In this document: positions 1 through 7,914 of the stretch, in pieces
Layout of the letters: the number at the start of each line of letters is the position of its first letter
How positions within the stretch are numbered: position 1 is the first letter of the stretch
Source: an uncultured Propionibacteriaceae bacterium
GTDB lineage: Bacteria; Actinomycetota; Actinomycetes; Propionibacteriales; Propionibacteriaceae
Length of the DNA: 64,000 nucleotides
Reading direction: 5' to 3'
Assembly (NCBI GenBank): GCA_936924635.1
Contig: CAKZHP010000046.1
Coordinates: forward strand, 1 to 64,000
Notes under the pieces: model-generated
Database searches by the model: none
Seen by the model: the letters and a program-made list of their open reading frames with translations, nothing else
What the model was told of the DNA's origin: nothing
Made by a program: the position numbers and the translations under genes

Positions 1-151
1 TGAGCGCCCGGCCACCGAGCGGCCGCAGGCCCCCGCCACCGAGCGTCAGCCGATGGACCGTCCGGCCTCCGAGCGGCAGTCGCCGCCCACGTTCCGGCAG
101 CAGCCGGCCTCCGGTGACGACGATCTCGACATCCCGGAGTTCATGAGGTAG
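1..151 (+). CDS. ftsZ: Cell division protein FtsZ, C-terminal end only
   Basis: Only the last 49 codons are inside the window; the gene starts upstream. The tail is rich in Pro, Glu, Arg and Gln, typical of the disordered linker of actinobacterial FtsZ. It ends in DDLDIPEFMR, the conserved C-terminal peptide with which FtsZ binds SepF and other division partners. The tubulin-like GTPase domain is not visible. The TAG stop is 3 nt before the next start, so pgeF is probably co-transcribed, and sepF follows about 1.9 kb downstream. The identification rests on the tail motif and the neighbours. Confidence 0.9.
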   Translation, partial: ERPATERPQAPATERQPMDRPASERQSPPTFRQQPASGDDDLDIPEFMR

Positions 152-154
152 TCG

Positions 155-919
155 GTGTTCCTCCACCACCTCCGCCCGGAAGCCAACCGGGGCGTCGGCG
201 TCGCCTTCACCGACCGGTTCGACGGCCCGGGCTCCGGCCCGATGGGCACGCTCAACCTGGGGCGTACGGATACCGACGACCCAGCCGTCGTGGCGGCGGG
301 ATTCAGGCAGGTGGCCGACGCGCTCGGCGTCGGTCACGTCGCGGCGACGCGGCAGACGCACGGCTCTGCCGTGCACCACGTCCGAGCTGCGTTCGACTGG
401 CCGCCCGGGGCCGAGCTCGGCGACTCGCTGCCCGGAGGCGAACGGCTCCCCGAGGCCGACGCCCTGGTGACCGATCAGCCCGGGGTGGCGTTGTGCATCC
501 GGGTCGCCGACTGCGTGCCGGTCGTCCTGGCCGACGCCGCGGCAGGGGTGGCCGCGGCGGCCCATGCCGGCAGGGTGGGCCTGGCCGGCGGCGTGCTCCA
601 GGCGACGATCGACGCCATGCACGGCCTGGGCGCGCGCCGCATCACGGCGTGGATCGGCCCCCGGATCTGCGGGCCCTGCTACGAGGTCCCGGACGCGATG
701 GCGGCCGAGGTGGCGGCTGCGGTGCCCGGTGTGGCGGCGAGGACGCGCGAGGGGACGGCCGGGCTCGACCTGGGCGCGGGCAGCGCGGCGGTCCTGGTCT
801 CGGCCGGTGTCACCGTGCACGACGTCGGCGTCTGCACCCGCGAGACGCCCTCCCTGTACTCCCACCGCCGTGACGGCGCCGCCGCCGGGCGGCTCGGCGC
901 CTTCGTCTGGATGGCCTGA
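155..919 (+). CDS. pgeF: Peptidoglycan editing factor PgeF (YfiH/laccase-domain family)
   Basis: A 254-residue single-domain protein of the YfiH/YlmD family (once called multicopper polyphenol oxidase). Members are zinc enzymes proposed to remove mis-incorporated residues from peptidoglycan precursors in the cytoplasm. Family motifs are present: ATRQTHGS near residue 66, CIRVADC near 112, HAGRVG near 136 and GPRICGPCYEVP near 168, which supply the metal-binding His and Cys residues. The GTG start follows the ftsZ stop by 3 nt, with a GAGG box inside the ftsZ tail. Position between ftsZ and sepF is usual. A yggS gene, often next, is absent here; the decayed patch at 920-1776 takes its place. 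Confidence 0.9.
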   Translation: MFLHHLRPEANRGVGVAFTDRFDGPGSGPMGTLNLGRTDTDDPAVVAAGFRQVADALGVGHVAATRQTHGSAVHHVRAAFDWPPGAELGDSLPGGERLPEADALVTDQPGVALCIRVADCVPVVLADAAAGVAAAAHAGRVGLAGGVLQATIDAMHGLGARRITAWIGPRICGPCYEVPDAMAAEVAAAVPGVAARTREGTAGLDLGAGSAAVLVSAGVTVHDVGVCTRETPSLYSHRRDGAAAGRLGAFVWMA

Positions 920-1090
920 CCGGGTCGTCTGGGCCCAGGACCCTGCCGGCAAGGGAGATGCCTCCCCGCCCGGCCCAGGTCACCTGTCCCCGCGGCCGGC
1001 ATCGGCGTGGTATCGGCACGCGGTCCACCTACGTACAGCCCCCGACGAACGATCGCCCCCTCACCCGTACCAGGCCGTCTGACCCGCATT

Positions 1091-1102
1091 GAACACATGT
1101 TC
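1091..1102. promoter_or_regulatory. LexA-type SOS box without an intact target gene
   Basis: GAACACATGTTC is an exact match to the actinobacterial LexA operator GAAC-N4-GTTC. It is intergenic and lies 2 nt before the long palindrome at 1105-1138. No intact gene starts just downstream on either strand, so it is either the remnant promoter of a lost damage-inducible gene or it serves an unannotated RNA. The match is seen directly; LexA binding is inferred. Confidence 0.55.
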
Positions 1103-1104
1103 CA

Positions 1105-1138
1105 TGCAGACAGAAGCGAAATTTCCCTTCTGTCTGCA
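1105..1138. repeat. 34-bp near-perfect palindrome
   Basis: The arms TGCAGACAGAAG (1105-1116) and CTTCTGTCTGCA (1127-1138) are perfect 12-bp inverted copies. The centre GAAATTTC (1118-1125) is itself palindromic, leaving one mismatched pair (1117/1126) in the whole 34 bp. There is no T-run on either side, so it is not a classical terminator. It could be an operator, a mobile-element end or a cruciform site. Confidence 0.8.
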
Positions 1139-1284
1139 CCGATGGCTTGCCAGGTGGCGTACGAGTCCGGCGCCCGCCCCCGGCGGCACCACGGACGTCG
1201 TCAGAGCGCGGCCCGCCCAGCTGCCGGAGCCCGTCGGCCCCGCAGGACACGTCCCTTGCGCGCCCCGGCGCCACGGGACACCGG

Positions 1285-1533
1285 TCAGCGCAGCAGCACC
1301 CGCAACGCGTCCTCACCAAGGCGCTTCAGGATGCTGGCGTCCATGCGGTGGTGGACGGAGCGACCGTCCTTGATCGACGAGACCAGGCCGAGCTCGCGCA
1401 GGCGGCGCAGCGACCGGGAGACCGCCGAGACGGGCTGTCCGCTGCGACGCGCGAGCTCGCCGGTGGTGATGGACTCGCCCACGAGGTGCCGGCACAGCTC
1501 CCATCGCCCCGGCTCCGAGAGGGCGGCGAACCG
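1285..1533 (-). pseudogene. ArsR-type winged-helix regulator remnant lacking its N-terminus
   Basis: The minus-strand reading runs from RFAALSEPGRWELC through ITTGELARRSGQPVSAVS to the end, the helix-turn-helix and wing of an ArsR/SmtB-type DNA-binding protein. A TAA (1534-1536) sits immediately before the first residue of the domain, and no ATG or GTG lies where the intact family begins. An internal GTG at 1482 could give a 65-residue fragment that lacks the first helix. No metal-binding Cys or His motif is visible. The same frame continues upstream into the binding-protein remnant, so the two were probably joined by a deletion. Confidence 0.6.
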
Positions 1534-1776
1534 TTAGACGTCGATGGCCAGACCGGAGTACTGGTTGCCCGACTTCACGACGTACGGGGCCGCGGGCCGG
1601 ACGCCCACGTCGAGGGTCCCCTTGTCGCGCTAGTACGACGGCACCTCGGCCGCGAGCGCGGCGCTGGACCCACCGGCCTGGGGGGTCGGGCCGCTCGAGG
1701 AGGAGCTGCACCCGCTCACCACCATCGAGACGGTGACGAGGCACGCGGCCCCGAACGTTGCAAGGCGACGGTTCAT
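1534..1776 (-). pseudogene. Truncated amino-acid-type ABC transporter substrate-binding lipoprotein
   Basis: Starts at ATG 1776 behind a good AGGAG box. It reads as a lipoprotein signal MNRRLATFGAACLVTVSM with lipobox VVSGC and a Ser/Pro linker, then stops at an in-frame TAG (1630-1632). The same frame resumes with RDKGTLDVGVRPAAPYVV and SGLAIDV, the N-terminal strand of SBP_bac_3 solute-binding proteins, and ends at TAA 1534-1536. An intact member has about 250-300 residues, so only the first 80 codons remain. They are fused in frame to the ArsR remnant downstream. Confidence 0.7.
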
Positions 1777-2028
1777 GCCATTCTCCTCCGCTCAGCGGCA
1801 CTGCTGGGGCCGCGACTTGGCGGGCCACAACGTACGACGACAAGCAACAAAGGTCTCCGACATTTGACGTCAACTGTCAATCGTCGCCTGCTCGGAGGGA
1901 GCGCCCGCGGGTCTCGCCCCCGTGTCTTGGGTGGCCTGGGAAGTCATCCGGGCGTGTCGCCCGGCAGCCTCCCGGGGCTGCGGCGGTGATCCGGCTAGCC
2001 TCGGGCCGTACGCATCGAGGAGGAACCC

Positions 2029-2553
2029 ATGCCCGAACTCATCAAGCGCGGCGCTGCCTGGCTGGGCCTCGTCGCCGACAACCGGTACGACGACCGCGGG
2101 GAGCCGGTCGAGCCCGAGCTCACCGAGGCCGTGGACCACTCGTCCTACGAGACCGAGGAGGACGAGCCGAGCGCCAGCATCCACCAGCTGTCGGCCCGCC
2201 GCACCGGCGCCACCGCTGCCACCAGCTCCGCGGCGTCGCAAGCGCAGGCGTCGTCGCCGTCTCAGCAGCCTGCCGACCTGACCCGCATCATCACGGTGCA
2301 CCCGCGCAGCTTCAACGATGCGAAGACGATCGGTGAGCACTTCCGTGACGGCGTCCCGGTGATCATGAACGTCACGAGCATGGACGACCAGGACGCGAAG
2401 CGCCTGGTCGACTTCGCCGCCGGTCTGATCTTCGGTCTGCGCGGCACGTTCGAGCGTGTCAGCCAGAAGGTGTTCCTGCTCAGCCCGCGTGAGGTCGTGG
2501 TGACGGCAGAGGACAAGGAGCGGATCGCCGGGGGCTTCTTCAACCAGAGCTGA
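2029..2553 (+). CDS. sepF: Cell division protein SepF
   Basis: A 174-residue cytoplasmic protein that anchors FtsZ filaments to the membrane and helps build the septum; it is the main FtsZ anchor in actinobacteria. Residues 1-20 (MPELIKRGAAWLGL) form the amphipathic membrane-targeting helix, and a variable acidic and Ser/Thr/Ala linker follows. The conserved SepF domain begins near residue 84 with LTRIITVHPRSFNDA and includes DDQDAKRLVDFAAGL and a C-terminal RVSQKVFLLSP strand. A GAGGAGG box precedes the ATG, and a TAGCCT -10-like box lies about 35 nt upstream, so it probably has its own promoter. ftsZ, whose tail peptide it binds, is encoded upstream. Confidence 0.95.
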   Translation: MPELIKRGAAWLGLVADNRYDDRGEPVEPELTEAVDHSSYETEEDEPSASIHQLSARRTGATAATSSAASQAQASSPSQQPADLTRIITVHPRSFNDAKTIGEHFRDGVPVIMNVTSMDDQDAKRLVDFAAGLIFGLRGTFERVSQKVFLLSPREVVVTAEDKERIAGGFFNQS

Positions 2554-2609
2554 GGTCGGCACCTCTGCCTCGGGGGCTGCTGTCGCGGGCCCCTGCGGCT
2601 CACCTCAGC
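2549..2609 (+). terminator. Possible structured terminator after sepF
   Basis: An outer inverted repeat GCTGAGGT (2549-2556, overlapping the sepF stop) and ACCTCAGC (2602-2609) encloses a second GC stem around 2573-2593. There is no strong T-run. It could end the sepF transcript before divIVA. Confidence 0.35.
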
Positions 2610-2761
2610 CCTCGAGCACTACATGAGAGAACGTTCCGAAACATTGGTGCCCATGTGACGGCTGCGTTAGCCTGAGCGGGCCGATGGACGGTGGTCTGTC
2701 ACGACCGCTGCGGCATGTTTCCTCCCGCTCGCGCAACACATTCTCTCAGAGGTGCACACAG

Positions 2762-3931
2762 ATGACGATGACGCTGGACGAGGTTCGCAAGACCCGGTTC
2801 CACATGTCCCGCCGCAATGGCTACGAGGTGACCGACGTCGACATCTTCGTGGACAAGGTAGAGGCCACCCTGATGACCATCGGGGAGCAGAACGAGCACC
2901 TGCGCCGCCAGCTGGAGGCCGCCCAGTCCGGGGGCAGCAACCCCGAGATGCAGGCGGAGAACGACCGTCTTCGTGCTGAGCTGGACCGTCTGCGCCGCGC
3001 CTCCGAGCAGACGGCGCACCTCGAGCAGGAGAACGAGCGGCTCCAGGCCGAGCTCGACCAGGCCCGGTCCGGTTCCGACGACAACGGTCTGGTCGAGGAG
3101 AACCAGCGTCTCCGGCAGCTCGTCGAGTCCCAGGCCCGCAGCAACAACGAGGCCGCGCAGCTGGCGCAGGAGAACGAGCGCCTCCGGGCCCAGGTCGAGG
3201 AGCTCAACTCCCGCGCCGTGGCCGAGGACGGCACCGTGCGCAACGCCCCGCTGGTCGTCAGCACCAGCCAGGAGGCCAGCGCCGCCGTCGTACGGCTCGT
3301 GCAGCTCGCCACCGAGCAGGCCGAGTCGCTCGTGAGCGAGGCGAAGGCCGACGCCGCCCGCCGGACGGCCGAGACCGACGCGCACGTGCAGCGGGTCACC
3401 CGTGAGGCGCACGCCGAGGTGGAGCGCCTGACGGCGGAGGCCACCAACCGCGTCCAGACCCTGACCACGCAGGCTCAGGCCGCGGCCGCCCGTCTCGAGC
3501 AGGAGTCGACCGCCGAGGCGCAGCGCCGTCTCGACGAGGCCGCCCAGAACGCGCACGAGACCACCACCGACGCCCGTACCAAGGCCGACCGGGTGGAGTC
3601 CGAGGCCCGGGTGAACGCCGAGCGCATGGTGCAGGAGGCCCAGATCCGTGCGGCCGCCGTGGACCGCGAGGCGCAGCAGCGGCGTACGGAGCTCTTCGCC
3701 CAGCTCGAGTCCGAGCGTGACGACCTGGTCGGCAAGGTCTCGCACCTGCGCGACTTCGAGGGCAACTACCGTCGCCAGCTCGTGTCCCACCTGTCGCAGC
3801 ACATCGAGACGCTGCAGGGCTCGAACTTCGAGCCGGAGGACACCCCCGCACTCGTGCGCCAGCAGAACGAGGCCTCCACGACCGGCTCGTCCACCCCGCG
3901 CCTCGACGCCCTGATGGGCGACCAGGGCTGA
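2762..3931 (+). CDS. divIVA: DivIVA/Wag31-type polar coiled-coil protein
   Basis: Start chosen at ATG 2762, where MTMTLDEVRKTRFHMSRR begins the conserved DivIVA membrane-binding domain; an AGAGGTG box precedes it. The N-terminal domain (about residues 1-55, with GYEVTDVDIFVDKVEATL) is followed by roughly 300 residues of Glu/Ala/Arg/Gln heptads, a long coiled coil, and a short low-complexity tail. DivIVA marks curved membrane at poles and septa and directs polar growth in actinobacteria. At 389 residues it is longer than mycobacterial Wag31. The yggT gene that often sits between sepF and divIVA is not present. A strong terminator follows. Confidence 0.92.
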   Translation: MTMTLDEVRKTRFHMSRRNGYEVTDVDIFVDKVEATLMTIGEQNEHLRRQLEAAQSGGSNPEMQAENDRLRAELDRLRRASEQTAHLEQENERLQAELDQARSGSDDNGLVEENQRLRQLVESQARSNNEAAQLAQENERLRAQVEELNSRAVAEDGTVRNAPLVVSTSQEASAAVVRLVQLATEQAESLVSEAKADAARRTAETDAHVQRVTREAHAEVERLTAEATNRVQTLTTQAQAAAARLEQESTAEAQRRLDEAAQNAHETTTDARTKADRVESEARVNAERMVQEAQIRAAAVDREAQQRRTELFAQLESERDDLVGKVSHLRDFEGNYRRQLVSHLSQHIETLQGSNFEPEDTPALVRQQNEASTTGSSTPRLDALMGDQG

Positions 3932-3949
3932 GTTGAGCAACCCTGCTTG

Positions 3950-3982
3950 ACGGCGCCCCACCAGCCGGTGGGGCGCCGTTTC
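3950..3982 (+). terminator. Rho-independent terminator after divIVA
   Basis: A perfect 13-bp stem (3950-3962 with 3967-3979, built on CGGCGCCCCACC) with a 4-nt loop AGCC, followed by TTC. It lies 19 nt after the divIVA stop. Confidence 0.85.
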
Positions 3983-4075
3983 GCATCCCTTGGCACGAGG
4001 TTCGCGGGGGCCTGGGGAGTCGTGGTGGGGCAGGTCGTGTAAGGTCCGGGTCCGACGTACGAGGGAGAGGAACCG

Positions 4076-4540
4076 ATGGCAACCCAGCGCCGTTCTCAGG
4101 TGGTCGAGCCCGAGGGGGAGACGACCGGCCAGGCCACGTCCCCTGCCGGTGTGATCCCTGTGGCCCCGGGCGAGGACCCCTGGACCGAGGAGGAGCTCGC
4201 CGAGGTGCGCGAGGAGCTCGTCGAGGAGGTCTCGCGCATGGAGAAGGCGATCGCTGTGGCTCGGGCCGAGCTTGCCGAGCTGATGCGGGACGGGCCCGAC
4301 GGGGCGGGGCGGGACCCGGCCGACGTAGGCTCCAGCAACTTCGAGCGTGACCAGGAGATGTCGCTGGCCCAGAACGCCATGGAGATGCTGGAGCAGAGCC
4401 AGCTGGCCCTGCGCCTCTTCGACGCACGCGAGTACGGCACCTGCGAGAGCTGTGGCGAGCCCATCGGCAAGGCCCGGCTGCAGGTGTTCCCCCGGGCGAC
4501 GATGTGCGTGACGTGCAAGCAGCGCGAGGAGCGGCGATAG
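4076..4540 (+). CDS. TraR/DksA-type zinc-finger protein
   Basis: A 154-residue protein. The central part (EEELAEVREELVEEVSRM onward) is a predicted coiled coil and the C-terminus is a zf-dskA_traR finger. The finger has Cys pairs CESC near residues 123 and 126 and CVTC near 144 and 147, around GEPIGKARL. Such proteins enter the RNA polymerase secondary channel or act as small zinc proteins; the exact role of the actinobacterial type is not settled. A TAAGGT -10-like box (4040-4045) and a GAGGGAGAGG ribosome site precede the ATG. It is 8 nt upstream of lspA and probably leads the lspA-rluD operon. Confidence 0.85.
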   Translation: MATQRRSQVVEPEGETTGQATSPAGVIPVAPGEDPWTEEELAEVREELVEEVSRMEKAIAVARAELAELMRDGPDGAGRDPADVGSSNFERDQEMSLAQNAMEMLEQSQLALRLFDAREYGTCESCGEPIGKARLQVFPRATMCVTCKQREERR

Positions 4541-4548
4541 GCGCCACC

Positions 4549-5166
4549 GTGCCGGGCAGGATCAGCGCTCACTCGGCACGGCTCGCCATCGGTGCCATCG
4601 GCGCCGGCGGCTTGGCCCTCGACCTGGCGACCAAGATGCTGGCCGTCGAGCTGCTGGACCCGGTGAACCCGGTCCGGCTGCTCGGCGGCCTCGTCACGCT
4701 CCGGCTGATCCGCAACCCCGGGGCCGCGTTCAGCATGGGGGAGGGGGTCACGCCTCTCTTCTCGGTGCTCGCCGTGATCGCCATCATCGTGGTCGTGGGA
4801 TGGCTGGCGCCGCGCGTGCGGGTGCGGTCCTGGGCCGTGGCCACCGGCCTGCTGGTCGCCGGCATCACGGGCAACCTGGTCGACCGGGTCTTCCGTGCGC
4901 CCGGTTTCCTGCACGGCCACGTGGTGGACTTCATCCAGCTGCCCTACTTCGCGATCTTCAACGTCGCCGACATGTGCCTGACCGCGGCCGCTGGCCTCAT
5001 CATCGTTCTCTCCCTGGGAGACCGCGCGAGCTACGACGGAACGGTGCGCCACGGCTCTGCCGCCTGCGCATCGGAGGCACCACGTGCGGCGGGCGGCCCC
5101 GCCACGGGGGGCCCGGAGCCCTCTCCGGTGCAGGCCGGGACCGACGACCAGGAGGACGCGCGATGA
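4549..5166 (+). CDS. lspA: Lipoprotein signal peptidase (signal peptidase II)
   Basis: A membrane aspartyl protease that cleaves the signal peptide of prolipoproteins after lipid attachment. Four hydrophobic segments are visible. The two catalytic Asp motifs are GNLVDRVF near residue 107 and FNVADMCLT near 137, and the family motif IRNPGAAFS is present. Start set at GTG 4549, eight bases after the zinc-finger gene, with a GAGGAGCGG box; a further upstream start would overlap that gene. The C-terminal 45 residues are a low-complexity cytoplasmic tail. It ends in an ATGA overlap with the pseudouridine synthase gene. Several lipoproteins in this window are likely substrates. Confidence 0.93.
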   Translation: MPGRISAHSARLAIGAIGAGGLALDLATKMLAVELLDPVNPVRLLGGLVTLRLIRNPGAAFSMGEGVTPLFSVLAVIAIIVVVGWLAPRVRVRSWAVATGLLVAGITGNLVDRVFRAPGFLHGHVVDFIQLPYFAIFNVADMCLTAAAGLIIVLSLGDRASYDGTVRHGSAACASEAPRAAGGPATGGPEPSPVQAGTDDQEDAR

Positions 5167-6080
5167 GCGTCCACATCGTGCCGGACGGGCTCGACGGCGA
5201 GCGGGTGGACAGCGCCGCGGCACGGATGACCGGGGTGAGCCGGTCCCGGATCGAGGACCTGCTCGCCGCTGGGGGGGTCCTGGTCGACGGCCGTCCCGCC
5301 GCCAAGTCCGACCGGGTCCGGGCCGGCACCATGCTCGAGGTGACCCTCCCGGTGCCGACGGGAGAGGTGCCGGTCGCGCCTCGGCTGGCCGACGGTGTGA
5401 CCGTGGTGCACGACGACGCCGACATCGTGGTCGTCGACAAGCCTGCCGGCGTTGCCGCCCACCCGAGCCTGGGCTGGGACGGGGGCTCGGTCACCGAGCA
5501 CCTGGCTGCCGCCGGCTACCGCATCTCCACCTCGGGCGCACCCGAGCGGCAGGGGGTGGTGCAGCGGCTGGACGTCGGCACGTCCGGGCTGATGGTGGTG
5601 GCCAAGAGCGAGCGGGCCTACACGGTGCTGAAGCAAGCATTCCGCGACCGCGAGGTCGGCAAGGTGTACCACGCGCTCGTCCAGGGCCATCCCGACCCCT
5701 TCCAGGGAACCGTGGAGGCCCCCATCGGGCGGCACCCGGGCCACGACTGGAAGATGGCCGTGGTCGCCGGCGGGCGCCCCTCGGTCACCCACTACGAGAC
5801 GCTCGAGGCGCACCGGTCGGCGTCGCTGCTCGAGATCCACCTCGAGACCGGCCGGACCCACCAGATCCGCGTCCACATGGCGGCCATCAAGCACCCCTGC
5901 GTGGGTGATCCCCTTTACGGCGCCGACCCCGTGCTGAGCGCCCGTCTCGGGTTGGACCGGCAGTGGCTGCATGCCGTGGAGCTCTCGTTCACCCACCCGA
6001 CACAAGGGGATACGGTGACGTTCACGTCGTCCTACCCCGATGCGCTCACCGCAGCGCTGGAGGCGGTCCGCGCTTCCTGA
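5163..6080 (+). CDS. rluD: RluA/RluD-family 23S rRNA pseudouridine synthase
   Basis: A 305-residue protein that isomerises uridine to pseudouridine in RNA. An S4 RNA-binding domain occupies about residues 8-75 (RVDSAAARM...GGVLVDGR). It is followed by the catalytic domain with VVDKPAGVAAHPS, the catalytic Asp in RLDVGTSGLMVV near residue 135, and GRTHQIRVHMA near 235. Start ATG 5163 overlaps the lspA stop (ATGA), indicating translational coupling. The lspA-rluD pairing is common in Gram-positive bacteria. The RluD assignment is by context; a close RluA-family paralogue with another site specificity cannot be excluded. Confidence 0.88.
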   Translation: MSVHIVPDGLDGERVDSAAARMTGVSRSRIEDLLAAGGVLVDGRPAAKSDRVRAGTMLEVTLPVPTGEVPVAPRLADGVTVVHDDADIVVVDKPAGVAAHPSLGWDGGSVTEHLAAAGYRISTSGAPERQGVVQRLDVGTSGLMVVAKSERAYTVLKQAFRDREVGKVYHALVQGHPDPFQGTVEAPIGRHPGHDWKMAVVAGGRPSVTHYETLEAHRSASLLEIHLETGRTHQIRVHMAAIKHPCVGDPLYGADPVLSARLGLDRQWLHAVELSFTHPTQGDTVTFTSSYPDALTAALEAVRAS

Positions 6081-6099
6081 GAGGGACTAGGGTTCCCTC

Positions 6100-7527
6100 G
6101 TGCGCAGAGCAAAGATCGTTTGTACGTTGGGCCCGGCCACCGCCGGGGAGCAGATGACGAGGCTGATCGCGGCAGGGCTGGACGTGGCCCGGCTCAACAT
6201 GAGCCACGGCGACCACTCCGAGCACCTGGAGCGCCTCCAGACCGTGCGTGCCGCGGCCGAGGCCGCCGGCCGTCACATCCCCGTCTTCGCCGACCTCCAG
6301 GGCCCGAAGATCCGTCTGAAGCGGTTCGCCGCGGGCCCGGTCACCCTGGTCAACGGGGCCACCTTCACCATCACCACCGACGAGATCGAGGGCGACGTCG
6401 AGCGCTGCTCCACGACCTTCAAGGGCCTCCCGGGCGACGTCTCCCCGGGCGACATGATCCTCATCGACGACGGCCGCATCGAGCTCAGGGCGCGGGAGGT
6501 GACCGACACCGACGTCGTGTGCGAGGTGATCGTCGGCGGCCCGGTGAGCAACAACAAGGGCATCAACCTGCCCGGCGTCGCGGTCAGCGTGCCCGCCATG
6601 AGCGAGAAGGACGTCGAGGACCTGCGCTGGGCCCTGCGCCAGGGCATCGACATGGTCGCCCTCTCCTTCGTGCGCTCCGGGGCCGACATCGTCGACGTGC
6701 ACCGGGTGATGGACGAGGAGGGCCGCCGGGTCCCGGTCATCGCCAAGATCGAGAAGCCGCAGGCCGTCGAGAACCTGGACGACATCATCGACGCCTTCGA
6801 CGCGTTCATGGTGGCGCGCGGAGACCTTGGTGTGGAGCTCCCGCTGGAGGAGGTCCCGCTCGTCCAGAAGCGGATCGTCCAGGCCGCCCGCCGCTGGGCC
6901 AAGCCGGTCATCGTGGCGACCCAGATGCTGGAGTCCATGATCTCCGCGCCCCGCCCGACGCGCGCCGAGGCCTCTGACGTCGCCAACGGCGTCCTCGACG
7001 GCGCTGACGCCGTGATGCTCTCGGGCGAGACCAGCGTGGGCGCCTACCCCGTCGAGGCGGTGTCGGTGATGGCCAGGATCATCAACAACGTCGAGGAGCA
7101 CGGCTTCGCCGGCATCAACCAGATCGAGTGGGACCCGCACACCACCGGCGGCGTGATCGCGAAGGTCGCGGCCGAGGTGGCGCAGCGGCTCGGCGCCCGC
7201 TACCTGGTGGCGTTCTCGAAGTCCGGTGACACCGCACGGCGCCTGTCGCGCCTGCGTCACGAGATCCCGATCCTGTGCTTCACGCCGTCGGACGCCACGC
7301 GCCAGGAGCTCGGCCTGGCCTGGGGCATCCGCACCTACACGACCGACGAGTACACCGAGATCCAGGACCTCCTGGAGGCGGTCGACGTGATGATCGGCCA
7401 GGAGGAGCTGTGCGAGCCCGGCGACCAGCTGGTCGTCGTGTACGGGTCGCCGATGGGCATCCCCGGCAAGACCAACACCGTGCACGTGCACCGCTACCAG
7501 GCGGGCCGGGCCTGGGACCACGCCTAA
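6100..7527 (+). CDS. pyk: Pyruvate kinase
   Basis: A 475-residue cytosolic enzyme that converts phosphoenolpyruvate and ADP to pyruvate and ATP, the last step of glycolysis. It begins RRAKIVCTLGPAT with substrate motif ARLNMSHGD, the inserted B domain at about residues 70-170, the active-site region PVIAKIEKPQAVEN and MVARGDLGVELP, and a C-terminal allosteric domain. GTG 6100 lies 6 nt after a TAGGGT box (6088-6093), suggesting a leaderless transcript. No terminator is obvious, and its 3' end abuts a decayed membrane gene on the opposite strand. Confidence 0.96.
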   Translation: MRRAKIVCTLGPATAGEQMTRLIAAGLDVARLNMSHGDHSEHLERLQTVRAAAEAAGRHIPVFADLQGPKIRLKRFAAGPVTLVNGATFTITTDEIEGDVERCSTTFKGLPGDVSPGDMILIDDGRIELRAREVTDTDVVCEVIVGGPVSNNKGINLPGVAVSVPAMSEKDVEDLRWALRQGIDMVALSFVRSGADIVDVHRVMDEEGRRVPVIAKIEKPQAVENLDDIIDAFDAFMVARGDLGVELPLEEVPLVQKRIVQAARRWAKPVIVATQMLESMISAPRPTRAEASDVANGVLDGADAVMLSGETSVGAYPVEAVSVMARIINNVEEHGFAGINQIEWDPHTTGGVIAKVAAEVAQRLGARYLVAFSKSGDTARRLSRLRHEIPILCFTPSDATRQELGLAWGIRTYTTDEYTEIQDLLEAVDVMIGQEELCEPGDQLVVVYGSPMGIPGKTNTVHVHRYQAGRAWDHA

Positions 7528-7819
7528 TCCGTACGCGCCCGAGGGCTGCGGCCGCCAGCAGGAGCGTGGCGACCGCGGCCACCGAGCGGACGGCGTTCGC
7601 TCGCTGCCACGGCCGTGAGAAGGCACGCCAGGCCGCCTCAACGGCGCTGGGCTCCCGTTCCACTGGGCCAGCGTCTCGTTGAGCGGGACGTTGAAAGTCA
7701 CGGTCACACCGAGCACGCCGGCCAGGTAGACACCGCTAGCGACTCCGGCCAGCAGCGCCGTCCGCGCCTGCCCCTCCGCCTGGGCGACTGCTGCGCCGCC
7801 CAGCAGCAGCTGTGGTCAT
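7528..7819 (-). pseudogene. Decayed DUF1772 (anthrone-oxygenase-like) membrane protein
   Basis: Starts at ATG 7819 behind AGGAGACC, but the frame breaks at once. Family sequence then reads in another frame as LLLGGAAVAQAEG and YLAGVLGVTVTFNVPLNETL, the DUF1772 signature. A frameshift near 7665 continues it as EREPSAVEAAWRAFSRPW and ANAVRSVAAVATLLLAAAAL. The roughly 55 residues normally before this point are missing and the last frame runs into antisense pyk without a stop. At least one internal deletion and one frameshift are therefore needed. It is divergent from the AraC pseudogene, a usual partner arrangement of regulator and small membrane target. Confidence 0.7.
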
Positions 7820-7914
7820 GAAGGTCTCCTGGTTCGACCCACGCGGCTGGCCCGCTGAAAGAGCGGGACCGGTGGGGGCTACGTCCAGAACGGGGACGTC
7901 GCGTCGGACGCACC

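Larger units (their letters stand above)
920..1284. other. Intergenic region without a recognisable gene
   Basis: About 365 nt between pgeF and the ArsR remnant. Frames open here on either strand have no recognisable protein and look like GC-rich shadows. The stretch around 1083-1140 is clearly more AT-rich than its surroundings and holds the LexA-type box and the long near-palindrome listed separately. I see no tRNA and no obvious pgeF terminator other than that palindrome, which has no following T-run. Confidence 0.6.

Noticed and set aside
1105..1138. Palindrome as a simple rho-independent terminator for pgeF
   Set aside because: It is 185 nt past the stop, has no T-run, and its centre is itself paired, unlike a terminator loop.
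1147..1989. Long open frame on the plus strand across the decayed patch
   Set aside because: It is a GC-driven frame with no recognisable motifs and lies antisense to the lipoprotein and ArsR remnants, which do match known families.
2633..2640. GAACGTTC palindrome upstream of divIVA as a LexA box
   Set aside because: It lacks the 4-nt spacer of the LexA operator; an 8-bp palindrome of this kind is expected by chance.
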